Shown here: in pieces, positions 37,023-45,679 of the stretch
Layout of the letters: each line of letters begins with the position of its first letter
How positions within the stretch are numbered: the stretch's first letter is position 1
Assembly (NCBI GenBank): GCA_937900285.1
Contig: CALCEM010000016.1
Location: forward strand, 1 to 51,425
From: an uncultured Fretibacterium sp.
GTDB lineage: Bacteria > Synergistota > Synergistia > Synergistales > Aminobacteriaceae
DNA: 51,425 nucleotides
Reading direction: 5' to 3'
The notes under the pieces: model-generated
Databases searched by the model: none
What the model was told of the DNA's origin: nothing
Seen by the model: the letters and a program-made list of their open reading frames with translations, nothing else
Program-made: the position numbers and the translations under genes

Positions 37023-37097
37023 ATTATGTCCGTGCGTCCGAAATCAGCACTCAAAATTTTTCAACCGCCTTTCAACTTAAATTTTAAATTTACACAT

Positions 37098-37164
37098 AAA
37101 AAAATCCCTCCGAATAAATTAATAAATTAATAAATTAAATTAAATAAAAATTTTCCAGAGGGAT
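37098..37164 (-). terminator. Terminator of the flgMNKL operon
   Basis: On the minus strand ATCCCTC (37164-37158) pairs with GAGGGAT (37110-37104) around a 47-base all-A/T loop that includes AATAAATT repeats. A run of seven T follows. It starts 19 bases after the flgL stop. Confidence 0.75.
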
Positions 37165-37182
37165 AAACCTTTTAAATTTTCA

Positions 37183-40100
37183 CTAGCTCAAGAAATCCAA
37201 TAAACTCGGCTGTATTATTCTCGAAATAATTGCCAAATTCGCCTGGTAATTATAATCCGCCATCATCATCTGCGTAATCGCATCGGCCGGATCTATTTTC
37301 ACTAAATCATCATACTGCGCAGACATTATTAAATCATCTGTCAAAAGCCTCTCAGAATTTGCAGTATATCTCGTTTGTAAAGCTCCACCTTCAGACATGA
37401 CAGTCAATAAATTATTTAACATTTCATCAATTCGAGGCAACATTTTATTTTCTAGATCATCAATATTTCCGGATTTTACCGCCGCAGCTATGTCATCAAT
37501 CATTCCAAAAGCATTTTGCTTCATAGTATTTGAACCGCTCCGAATCGTAAAATTTTGGTTGTAAATTCCATCGTCACGCCTGGTCGAAGCACTCTCATCA
37601 AGAGCATAACCTCCACGATAATACGTATACGCCTGAGAATCTCCCAAAAAATTATAATCTGCAGCAACTTCGTTAAATTCAACTTCAATATTATAGCCAC
37701 GCGGTGAATATAATATTAAATGCCCCTCGTTATTTAATTCCGCTTGTACATCATAATCCTGCATTCTCGCATTTATAAATTGCACCATGTCATAAGATGT
37801 TATAGAACCATCTCCGTTTACATCGCGCATGGCCGTCAAATCGATCGTATGTTCATAACCAGCAACTTTTATCGTTAAAGTTTCAGCCGGAGTATTTTCA
37901 TCAGTCCACTCATAATCAGTTATATCAGTGCTGCCCTGAATACCCGTGCTTAATCCTAAAACTTCCTGCGCTAAAGTTCCCTCAACATCAATAACATTTA
38001 CAGCTGAACCATCAATCGAAGAAATTGAAATTATAGGATAATCGCCCGAATTCCTTCCGCCTAAATTTCCTTCATCGTCCATTTGTCCCATGTGAGGATC
38101 AAAATAATTTATATATAACCAGTCGCCCGCCTGCGTTTTCAAACGATCCAAAATATTTTTTACGCTGTCGCCCTCGCTTACGTCAATTTCTACGCTGTGC
38201 GCTAAATTTGAAAATCTTATCGTCCCAACTCCTGCGCCTACATCATCCATTGTTTGATCATCGCGTATTGAAATATTTGTCATTTTTAAATTTGATGTAA
38301 CTCCGCCGTGTATTCCGAGCTGTGCCGCCAATCCCCCCGAATAGTCGGACCATTCCGGATCAGAGAACGGCAAATCTACAACAGTAAACGGCTCACCAGA
38401 AGCAAAATATATCATGGCCGCACCGTCAACAATCGTCCCAGTGTCATCAACATTGCGAATAATTCCCATTACTTCGTCATCTTCTTGGGCGTTCACCTGG
38501 TCAACTATTGACTGCATAACTTTCGTACGATCCACTAAACCAGTATTAGGGTCGGCAACGTCTGATTTATTTATGCTGATGTCGTAATATGTTCCGCAAT
38601 TCATTTGCACTCTCATTCTCGCGCCAATAGAATCATCTACGCATGGCGCTGACGGAAAATATATCCTCTGCGTCCCAGTCCCTGAAGTACTTTCAGTATA
38701 TTCATAAGTTCTCACAGCCGTCGACATCCCTAATTTTTCGGCGTAATGCTGTTCGTTCACATCAAAAAATAAAACTTGTTCTCCGTTATAACCTCTTACA
38801 ACTAATCTCTGCGTTGCTGCTTCAGAATCTAAACTCGTGCCAGTTCCATTTTTAACGCCGGAAATTCCCCCTTCATCGTTATATAAAATTAAATTTTCAT
38901 CGTCATCTTGATTCGCATCATCAGTGTTAAATACATCAACTACTACATCAAGCCACCCAGCTCCAGCATTTTTTATTCTGTCAGCCAGTTCAGTTAAAGT
39001 ATATTCGCCGGCATTTAATGTAATATCTGCTGAATGTGATCCGCTTATAATTCTCCAGTGTAACGGCTCGCCCTCCCCAACTTCTAAAGTGTCGCCCGTC
39101 GCAAATTCTACGGATTTCATACCCGTTTCCATCCCTAAATAATCAAATACATCTATATGCGAATGATCTACAGGGCGCGTAATTTGTTCAGAAGCAATTT
39201 CACCGCTCGAATTAAATTCAAATAATTCTAATGCATTGCCGTAACCTGTAATTTTTACGCTCGGATATTTTAAAGACTCCTGACCAGCATCAACCGCTAA
39301 CCTGTCCGAAGGTAAATCGCCATATCTCTGAGCTACTACAACTAATTTATTCCCGTCCGCTGTAACTCGTGCTAAAACTCCTTCAATTGAATTTATTTTT
39401 TCTGCAATGTCCTCCAATTCATCGCCATCGTTTATATAAATATCCGTTGCAGGATCATCACCTATAGTAATAGAAAGTGAACTCGTAGACCCCGTAATGT
39501 CCGCTTCTGCATCTCCGTTATCTCCGAATAATTCTGAATTTGCGTTTATACTTATTTCGCCGTGTGTCGAGCTTAACACTAAACGCCCGGACGACAACGA
39601 AGCAACGGGACTGTTATCATCATTTACTGGCATATCAGCATTTATACGGTTTATTAATTCTGTGATTGAGCTAAAATCCGATAAATTATAATCGACATAA
39701 TCGACATAATCGACATAAATCGCTAAAGTTCCAGACTCATCAGAGCCTTTCCAGTCTAATACGTTTTTATAGCCCATAATAGTAGACGGTTTAATCTCGC
39801 GCGTATCGTTTTCGTTTTCGCCGTTCCAGTCTGGCAGGTCTTCTATTTCTTGGCCGACTAAAGATTGAGCCATCGGTAAATAATCAGTATCGCTCCAGCC
39901 TGTTATACCTATTTTTTCATTTGTATTTGATTTTATTATTAATTGTTGCTGGCCTGAAATTAAATCTTTTTCGACCGAAGCACTTACTAACATGCTGGCA
40001 CCCTGTTCACTTAAAGATCTATTAACGAGCGTCGCAATATCATCGAGAGAAATTCCAGAAACTTCGCCGGGATCTCTGAACCTGTTATAATCCGTGTAAT

Positions 40101-40812
40101 TTGTTGAGCCTGAAGCTATTTCATCGATCCAATCTTCCGGGATAAAAACGCTTAATGTACGATTGCCGACGGTTATTTGAACTTTTTCCTCGCGTCCAGT
40201 CCATTGCCAATCCAACGGAACATAATGCGAACATATAAAATAAGAATCTTCACTGTCCGGAATTATTTCGCTTCCAGTAAAAGAGACATCGCCCAAATTT
40301 CCATCAGCTATAGCGTATTTCATTCTGGTGTTATTGCCGTTATAAACAACTTTGCCGTCAGAAGTCTGCCCGAATGGTCTGGTGCCTGTATCAGTTCCGC
40401 CAAAAATATATTGTCCTGCAACTTGAGAATTTAAATTGTCCAGCATAATATTTTTTTGAGCTTCGATCGCGTCTACAATGTCTTTTAATTCTGCTTCGTC
40501 ATATGAACCATTTCCGGCGTGTATTACGAGCGTCCTGATCTCTGCTAAACAGTCATAAACATTATTTAATGCAGCATCAGCATAACGCAGCATCGTTATA
40601 CCGTTTTGAGAATTTTCGTAATATTTATCATTCGCATCCATTGAAGATTTTAAATTCAATGAGCGTGATATAGCTGTAGGATTATCAGATAAACGAGTGT
40701 ATTTATTTCCCGTAGCAATTTGTTTTTGAAGTTCTGTTAAACTCGCTTGATTTTTCTGCAATGAACTTAACAAAGCTCCGTACATTGTTGAGGTTGTTAT
40801 ACGGTTATTCAT
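37183..40812 (-). CDS. flgL: Flagellar hook-associated protein FlgL, giant form
   Basis: Hook-filament junction protein. The N-terminal 145 residues (RITTSTMYGALLSSLQKNQ to QVAGQYIFGGTDT) and the last 115 (to LLDFLS) form the usual D0/D1 helices. The middle of about 940 residues is extra: at least six modules of the flagellin-IN type, each with an IxDLxxxIN-like helix followed by beta strands, plus an EF-hand/dockerin-like loop DVNGDGSITSYD. Typical FlgL is about 300 aa; here 1209 aa in one uninterrupted frame. Good ribosome site AGGAGC before the ATG. Export by the flagellar type III system is expected. Confidence 0.9.
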   Translation of the reverse strand: MNNRITTSTMYGALLSSLQKNQASLTELQKQIATGNKYTRLSDNPTAISRSLNLKSSMDANDKYYENSQNGITMLRYADAALNNVYDCLAEIRTLVIHAGNGSYDEAELKDIVDAIEAQKNIMLDNLNSQVAGQYIFGGTDTGTRPFGQTSDGKVVYNGNNTRMKYAIADGNLGDVSFTGSEIIPDSEDSYFICSHYVPLDWQWTGREEKVQITVGNRTLSVFIPEDWIDEIASGSTNYTDYNRFRDPGEVSGISLDDIATLVNRSLSEQGASMLVSASVEKDLISGQQQLIIKSNTNEKIGITGWSDTDYLPMAQSLVGQEIEDLPDWNGENENDTREIKPSTIMGYKNVLDWKGSDESGTLAIYVDYVDYVDYNLSDFSSITELINRINADMPVNDDNSPVASLSSGRLVLSSTHGEISINANSELFGDNGDAEADITGSTSSLSITIGDDPATDIYINDGDELEDIAEKINSIEGVLARVTADGNKLVVVAQRYGDLPSDRLAVDAGQESLKYPSVKITGYGNALELFEFNSSGEIASEQITRPVDHSHIDVFDYLGMETGMKSVEFATGDTLEVGEGEPLHWRIISGSHSADITLNAGEYTLTELADRIKNAGAGWLDVVVDVFNTDDANQDDDENLILYNDEGGISGVKNGTGTSLDSEAATQRLVVRGYNGEQVLFFDVNEQHYAEKLGMSTAVRTYEYTESTSGTGTQRIYFPSAPCVDDSIGARMRVQMNCGTYYDISINKSDVADPNTGLVDRTKVMQSIVDQVNAQEDDEVMGIIRNVDDTGTIVDGAAMIYFASGEPFTVVDLPFSDPEWSDYSGGLAAQLGIHGGVTSNLKMTNISIRDDQTMDDVGAGVGTIRFSNLAHSVEIDVSEGDSVKNILDRLKTQAGDWLYINYFDPHMGQMDDEGNLGGRNSGDYPIISISSIDGSAVNVIDVEGTLAQEVLGLSTGIQGSTDITDYEWTDENTPAETLTIKVAGYEHTIDLTAMRDVNGDGSITSYDMVQFINARMQDYDVQAELNNEGHLILYSPRGYNIEVEFNEVAADYNFLGDSQAYTYYRGGYALDESASTRRDDGIYNQNFTIRSGSNTMKQNAFGMIDDIAAAVKSGNIDDLENKMLPRIDEMLNNLLTVMSEGGALQTRYTANSERLLTDDLIMSAQYDDLVKIDPADAITQMMMADYNYQANLAIISRIIQPSLLDFLS
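39692..39718 (-). repeat. Three 9-bp in-frame repeats inside flgL
   Basis: TCGACATAA occurs three times in a row on the plus strand and encodes the peptide YVDYVDYVDY on the minus strand. Nine bases keep the frame, so copy change would only lengthen or shorten one loop of FlgL. Confidence 0.9.
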
Positions 40813-40840
40813 TTTGAGCGCGCTCCTTTTTAAATTTTAT

Positions 40841-40866
40841 ACAGCACCTCCGTCCTGTGATGCTGT
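40841..40866 (-). promoter_or_regulatory. Leader hairpin upstream of flgL with GGA motifs in the loop
   Basis: In the 102-base flgK-flgL gap, ACAGCA and TGCTGT form a perfect six-pair stem. On the minus strand the 14-base loop reads TCACAGGACGGAGG and so exposes AGGA and GGAGG, the kind of loop bound by CsrA in other bacteria. It lies 28 to 54 bases before the flgL start. No U-tract follows, so it is not a plain terminator. Confidence 0.45.
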
Positions 40867-40914
40867 CCGAAAAAAATTTTATTATTTTGTTCCGGGTTTT
40901 TTATATTATGTTAT

Positions 40915-43900
40915 TTATCTTCCAACGAGTCCGAAGCCGTTAATTAACGTGTTTAACATTTCGTCCATTGCATTTACATAACGCGCCATCGCCCCGAAAG
41001 CTCTATTTAAAATTACAATGTCAACTAATTCCTCGTCGATATTTACGCCTGAAACTGATTGACGCTGCGTATTAATTTGATCTGAAACGGTTGCTTGTGT
41101 CGAGTACATTAAATCAGCGTGACCAGCTTCAGAACCAATTTCAGACAAAAGAGCGTCATAAACTCCGGCGATGCTCATTGTCCCATTTTCCATAACTTTA
41201 GAATATGTCAAGCTTACTATTCTGGAAGCGTTCGTGCCGTCTCCTGCTCCGCCTGTTTTTCCGTAAACTGCTTTACCGTCATCATCAGGATAACCCATCG
41301 CCGCTCCGATTAAAGAATTATCAGAAATAATTTCACTTGATACGTTTACTTTTTGTGCAGCGTTCGTCTTCGAGTTAATAACATCAAAAAACGCATAACC
41401 CGTAACATTTGAATCTTTTGCAACTCCATAACCCGAATATTGATAAGCATTAACATTTTTTACAAGCCCGTACGCCATCTCATCAAATGCAGCATTAATA
41501 TTTACAAGGGAACTGTCGCGAATTTCCTCCATGCTCTTAATTGAACCGTTGCGCACGTGATGTCTGATCGTAATATTTGCCAGGCCGGTGTCCTTTAAAT
41601 TCAGCCACATACCATCGCAAAAAGTCGTTAAAGTGTCAGCGGTGTAATCAGATTTTGAATTTTCCGCAGGGATTCTCCGCGCCTCGTTGAACATATTATC
41701 AGCAGATAAATAACGGACTCCATTTAACGTAAACGAAGCATCATCTGAAACTCCATCAAGCGGTATAAATGTAATTTCCCTGAAATTTGGATCGCTGTCA
41801 TCATCAGAAATTCTCTCATTTGACGTAAAACCTAAACGGCGTAACACTTGCATATTTCCATCAGATGCTCCCATTAAAGTAATTCTTTGAGCTTCGCCGG
41901 CGACATTTGATTCAATAGTCATATACCAAGTATTGTCGTCATCTTGATGTAATTGGGCGTGCACCCATTGTTCAGGCTCGGTCAATCCAAATTCTTCCTG
42001 ATATTTCTCATTAATTTTATTTCTAATTGTTTCGAGGCTGTCATTTTCGTTTACGTCAATTTCAATCACGGGATTTTCATTCACGATCCCTAATTTTTCG
42101 GCCAAATTTCCAACAACATCAGAAACTGAAATTAAATGACAGTCGCTGGAGTCAATATAAAATTGCGTTTTAATTCCATTTGTCGGGCCTGCGCCAAATT
42201 TTAAATTTTGAAGTGCATTGCTTCCGGTTATTGCTCCTGAAATTGTTTCTTCCATGAAGTCGCGTAATTCTTCAACGGTCAAAACATCGCCAACATTCGC
42301 AGAGTTTCCGAAATCGCTCGTTAAAATCCATTGTTTAGTTGACTTATTCCACTGCACATTAAAATCAACTTGACCATCTGAAACGCCGACCCTAAACGTA
42401 TATTTTTGAGTGTCGCCCTCGTTCCATTCGCGCAAAATTTCTCCATCGCCAAATTCTGAATTTGCTGAAGCCCTGAAAATTTTTGAAGCTACCCGGCTGC
42501 CCTGCGTTCCCACTTGAATCCTAAATGATCCAGTTATATTTAATGCTTCGTCCGGTTCAGCTGGCCGTGATCTCATGTTTACGTCTTCTAATTCTGCTTT
42601 TACTTCTGATAAAGCTCCGAGCATCCCGGTATAATCTATTATGTTTAACTGGCTTTCGGAATTTATTGTGAGCATCGTCGGATCAGTTGATGAATTTATC
42701 TCAAGAGTCAATGCGCTTAACATTCCGTCAGTTGATCCGACATTTGAAGCATTTTGATCATAAATTATTATATCGTTGATCAAGTCGTATAAATCTTGAA
42801 TTTTTAAATTTCCATCGTCCGAATGATTATTTGAAATTTTCGTCATGTCAATAGCTGTGTCGTTAATGCTCGCAGTAAAAGCCCAGCCACTTGCATCGCG
42901 GTTTACAGCTATATCTAATTTTACGGGGTCCTCGTTATTGAGAGTTCTGAGCGTTAAATTATATGTGATTTCTTCAGCACTCGAATTTAAAATTATTCCT
43001 CTGTCAAATTCCGAAGTTGTTACGGAATGCGTCTCTAAACAGTGAGCATCACCGCCCCCATTTTTCCAGGCTGATTCACTCGAAATTCTATCAACCGATA
43101 AAACGTAAGCTCCTTCAGCTCCAATCCCTAAAGCATCGGCGACTTGAATATTATCGACAATGTTAAATTCATTTTCTGAGACCTGAACATCATAATAAAT
43201 TTTATTATTCCATGTGAAAGCATGTGCGACCAATTCCCTAACGTGCTGGCCCTGTACTAATGTTTTGCCGTTGAGCGTTAAAAAAAATTCTCCGCTTACT
43301 CCGTTAGTTTCGATCGGTTCGGTGTATTCGATGTCCATCATTTTTGAGAGCTTATCAATTATTACATCGCGCTGATCTCTTAAATCGTTTGGATTTTCTC
43401 CAAGTGCTTCGGAATTATAAATTTCTTTGTTGAGCGCGGCAACTTCGTACAGCATTCTATTTGCATCTGCGACGGCCTGTTGAACTTCGTTGTTTACTGA
43501 ATCATTGTATTTTGAAAAATTATCCGCCAACGCTCCGAGCATATCGCCCAAAGTATTCGCAGAAGTTACGAGACTCCTCCTGACTGAAACATCTTCCGGG
43601 CTTTGCTGTAATGACTGCATATCATTAAAAAAATTATCCATTGCGGTGCGTATTCCGCTGTTAGCAGGCTCTGAAATATAATTCTGAATTGAATCATATA
43701 ATTTTGAAACTTCTTCCCAGTATCCCAAATCAGCTTGAGCGTTTCTGAACTGAAAATCTAAAAACTCATCGCGTATTCTCGTAATCTCATCAATTTGTAC
43801 GCCCTGACCTAATTGCCCGGCGCTACCAATATCCATCGGTGTAACAGTCGTGTAATTTACTTTTTGCCTGGAATAACCTTCAGTCCCCATATTTGAAATA

Positions 43901-43980
43901 TTATGTCCAACTGTCTGCATTCCAAGCCTAAAAGCGTTAAGAGCCTGTTTGCCCATTTCAATTCCGCCGAAAGTGCTCAT
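40915..43980 (-). CDS. flgK: Flagellar hook-associated protein FlgK, enlarged form
   Basis: Hook-filament junction protein. The N-terminal region shows the classical GMQTVGHNISNMGTEGYSRQ segment (about 17-36), a long helical D1 part to about 200, and the C-terminal INIDEELVDIVILNRAFGA motif (written in part) followed by the D0 helix. The middle contains three or more flagellin-IN-like modules. Length 1021 aa compared with roughly 450-600 in most bacteria. Ribosome site GGGGGT upstream; six bases after flgN. Confidence 0.94.
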   Translation of the reverse strand: MSTFGGIEMGKQALNAFRLGMQTVGHNISNMGTEGYSRQKVNYTTVTPMDIGSAGQLGQGVQIDEITRIRDEFLDFQFRNAQADLGYWEEVSKLYDSIQNYISEPANSGIRTAMDNFFNDMQSLQQSPEDVSVRRSLVTSANTLGDMLGALADNFSKYNDSVNNEVQQAVADANRMLYEVAALNKEIYNSEALGENPNDLRDQRDVIIDKLSKMMDIEYTEPIETNGVSGEFFLTLNGKTLVQGQHVRELVAHAFTWNNKIYYDVQVSENEFNIVDNIQVADALGIGAEGAYVLSVDRISSESAWKNGGGDAHCLETHSVTTSEFDRGIILNSSAEEITYNLTLRTLNNEDPVKLDIAVNRDASGWAFTASINDTAIDMTKISNNHSDDGNLKIQDLYDLINDIIIYDQNASNVGSTDGMLSALTLEINSSTDPTMLTINSESQLNIIDYTGMLGALSEVKAELEDVNMRSRPAEPDEALNITGSFRIQVGTQGSRVASKIFRASANSEFGDGEILREWNEGDTQKYTFRVGVSDGQVDFNVQWNKSTKQWILTSDFGNSANVGDVLTVEELRDFMEETISGAITGSNALQNLKFGAGPTNGIKTQFYIDSSDCHLISVSDVVGNLAEKLGIVNENPVIEIDVNENDSLETIRNKINEKYQEEFGLTEPEQWVHAQLHQDDDNTWYMTIESNVAGEAQRITLMGASDGNMQVLRRLGFTSNERISDDDSDPNFREITFIPLDGVSDDASFTLNGVRYLSADNMFNEARRIPAENSKSDYTADTLTTFCDGMWLNLKDTGLANITIRHHVRNGSIKSMEEIRDSSLVNINAAFDEMAYGLVKNVNAYQYSGYGVAKDSNVTGYAFFDVINSKTNAAQKVNVSSEIISDNSLIGAAMGYPDDDGKAVYGKTGGAGDGTNASRIVSLTYSKVMENGTMSIAGVYDALLSEIGSEAGHADLMYSTQATVSDQINTQRQSVSGVNIDEELVDIVILNRAFGAMARYVNAMDEMLNTLINGFGLVGR

Positions 43981-43986
43981 AATTAT

Positions 43987-44448
43987 CTACCCCCTGAAGT
44001 CCGTCGATCCGGATTGTAAAATATTTTTTCCTAAGCCGCCGATTCGTTGACATTCAGAAAGCAGCATTGACGTATATTTCTCGTTCTGGTCGATCAGCCC
44101 GCTTAATATAATCATTTCAGATTTCAAAGCAAAAACGGACTGCGCTAACACCTCCGCAGCCCCATTAAAAATTTTTCTTTCGTCATCAGTCATGATCCTC
44201 GCCAGCTCTGAAACTTTAGGCCCGCATGAAAATTTTGCAGCCAATTTCTTAGCTAAATCACTCCGCAAATTATCGCAAGTCTGAACGTTAAAAAATATTT
44301 CTTGAATTTCGTCCATTAAATCTTTTATATAATCTTCATCACGGAGCTTCATGGCCTCGCGCTGGTCTTGCATAGCCTCTTTTAAGTCATTTAAATATCC
44401 TGTCTCATCACTGATAGCGTTAACAAGTTTTTTTATCTCATCACGCAT
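43987..44448 (-). CDS. flgN: FlgN-like flagellar export chaperone
   Basis: Helical 153-aa protein in the usual place between flgM and flgK, where FlgN binds the FlgK and FlgL C-termini before export. Predicted as three or four long helices with no transmembrane part. Sequence similarity within the family is always weak, so the call leans on size, helical character and gene order. ATG start. Confidence 0.75.
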   Translation of the reverse strand: MRDEIKKLVNAISDETGYLNDLKEAMQDQREAMKLRDEDYIKDLMDEIQEIFFNVQTCDNLRSDLAKKLAAKFSCGPKVSELARIMTDDERKIFNGAAEVLAQSVFALKSEMIILSGLIDQNEKYTSMLLSECQRIGGLGKNILQSGSTDFRG

Positions 44449-44476
44449 TTAAAATTTAAATTTAATTTTGTTTACA

Positions 44477-44764
44477 TTATTCCAAGTCCAAAAAACCAGC
44501 AGATATTAATTTATCAGCCACTCCACCCAGAGGAGGATTATAAGAGCCGTCCTCAATTTGAGTTTTAAATTTTTCGACGACATCATTACGAACATCAGAA
44601 ATATTTTTTAATTCCGAAGTAATTTTAGCAAGCTGAACAGCAACCGAGCTGAATTTTGCTTCGTCTGAAGAATTTTCGGAATAATTGCCGTAATTTACAT
44701 TCGGTTTTGATTTTTTTCTGTTGGCCGAATCAATATTATATTGTCCGCTTATTCTGCCTATCAT
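44477..44764 (-). CDS. flgM: Anti-sigma-28 factor FlgM
   Basis: Holds sigma-28 inactive until it is exported through the finished hook. The 95 residues have a disordered polar N-terminus and a C-terminal helical segment with VRNDVVEKFKTQIEDGSYNP, the sigma-binding signature (basic-hydrophobic helix then GxY). Excellent AGGAGG site before the ATG. A sigma-28-like promoter lies about 50 bases upstream, which would give feedback control. Confidence 0.87.
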   Translation of the reverse strand: MIGRISGQYNIDSANRKKSKPNVNYGNYSENSSDEAKFSSVAVQLAKITSELKNISDVRNDVVEKFKTQIEDGSYNPPLGGVADKLISAGFLDLE

Positions 44765-44813
44765 TTTTTACTGCCTCCTTCTGGTTTAAAAATTATTATT
44801 CATTTCGTTTTCA

Positions 44814-44841
44814 TAATCGGTTTTATTTTGCGGATTCTTTA
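44814..44841 (-). promoter_or_regulatory. Sigma-28 (FliA/SigD) type promoter of flgM
   Basis: On the minus strand TAAAGAAT, 12 bases, ACCGATTA. The consensus is TAAAGTTT, 11 bases, GCCGATAA. The first five -35 bases and CCGAT of the -10 match. It lies between the MgtC stop and the flgM start. Confidence 0.7.
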
Positions 44842-44845
44842 ATTT

Positions 44846-45565
44846 TTAATTCATTTCCTCGATATAATGCACATATTCAAGAGACCTCAACGCCTCTATA
44901 ATATCCCTATGATGTTTATATTTTTCTGCATCGCGCTCGTTAATCGTTATTGAAATTGAATACACGCTCAAACCGGAATTTAAATAAGCCGGATTCGATT
45001 CTATATCATCAATTTTTAAACCTAATTTGCGTATTGTCATTACAAAATCTTGGAGGCTGCTGCTGCTTTTTAATTCCAGATGTATTTCAAAATGATTTGA
45101 GCGGTCTTTTAAAATTACTTCGACTATTGGCAACAACGATAAACAAAATATTAACGCAAAAAATGAAATTAATGTGATCGTATATAATCCCGCACCTATC
45201 GTTAGACTAACTATACCGCAAGCCCATAAACCTGCAGAAGTCGTCAAGCCTTTTATTTGAGATTTCGAGCTGAATAAAATTGAATTTCCGCTGATCATAG
45301 CAACCGAAACGATCGCAGCCCCAGATAAAACAGGAATATTATTTTTAAAACATATATCAATCATCGATGAAACTGACGAAGCCAGCGAAATTAATATAAA
45401 AGTCCTCAACCCCGCCGAATGTCTTTTACTCGATCTCTCACAGCCCACAACCGCAGCAAGTAAAACGCTTAAAAATATTCTGAATAATACTGACCTCCAA
45501 CCTATATAAATAGACCATTCTCCCAAAATTTTAGCTATCGGATCATTTAAAAAAATATTTTGCAT
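44846..45565 (-). CDS. MgtC/SapB family membrane protein
   Basis: Inner-membrane protein of the MgtC family (239 aa). The N-terminal half carries the conserved RSVLFRIFLSVLLAAVVGCERSS-like span and GLRTFILISLASS, with about four spans in total. The C-terminal soluble part (about 150-239) is ACT-like. In pathogens MgtC affects F1Fo-ATPase and growth at low Mg2+; here the role is unknown. I start at the ATG at 45565, seven bases after AAGGTG; an ATG at 45571 would sit one base from it. Confidence 0.86.
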   Translation of the reverse strand: MQNIFLNDPIAKILGEWSIYIGWRSVLFRIFLSVLLAAVVGCERSSKRHSAGLRTFILISLASSVSSMIDICFKNNIPVLSGAAIVSVAMISGNSILFSSKSQIKGLTTSAGLWACGIVSLTIGAGLYTITLISFFALIFCLSLLPIVEVILKDRSNHFEIHLELKSSSSLQDFVMTIRKLGLKIDDIESNPAYLNSGLSVYSISITINERDAEKYKHHRDIIEALRSLEYVHYIEEMN

Positions 45566-45615
45566 ATTCATTCACCTTATAATTTTTTTATTAGCATAAT
45601 TTATAAATGTCCAAA

Positions 45616-45621
45616 ATTATA
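45616..45621 (-). promoter_or_regulatory. Possible -10 element for the MgtC-like gene
   Basis: TATAAT on the minus strand, about 50 bases before the start codon. The -35 position (TTATTT-like) is poor, so support is weak. Confidence 0.35.
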
Positions 45622-45633
45622 CACGCGCTAAAC

Positions 45634-45661
45634 TTGAAAATAATTTATATCATGCTAGAAT
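45634..45661 (+). promoter_or_regulatory. Promoter of tRNA-Val
   Basis: TTGAAA (45634-45639), 16 bases, TAGAAT (45656-45661) with an extended -10 TGC just before it. The predicted start lies about 12 bases before the mature tRNA. Confidence 0.7.
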
Positions 45662-45679
45662 TTCATTAAATTTTCAAAT

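Noticed and set aside
37183..40812. FlgL length as a result of frameshift or gene fusion error
   Set aside because: The frame is continuous for 1209 codons with proper FlgL ends on both sides and repeated modules between; FlgK is enlarged in the same way.
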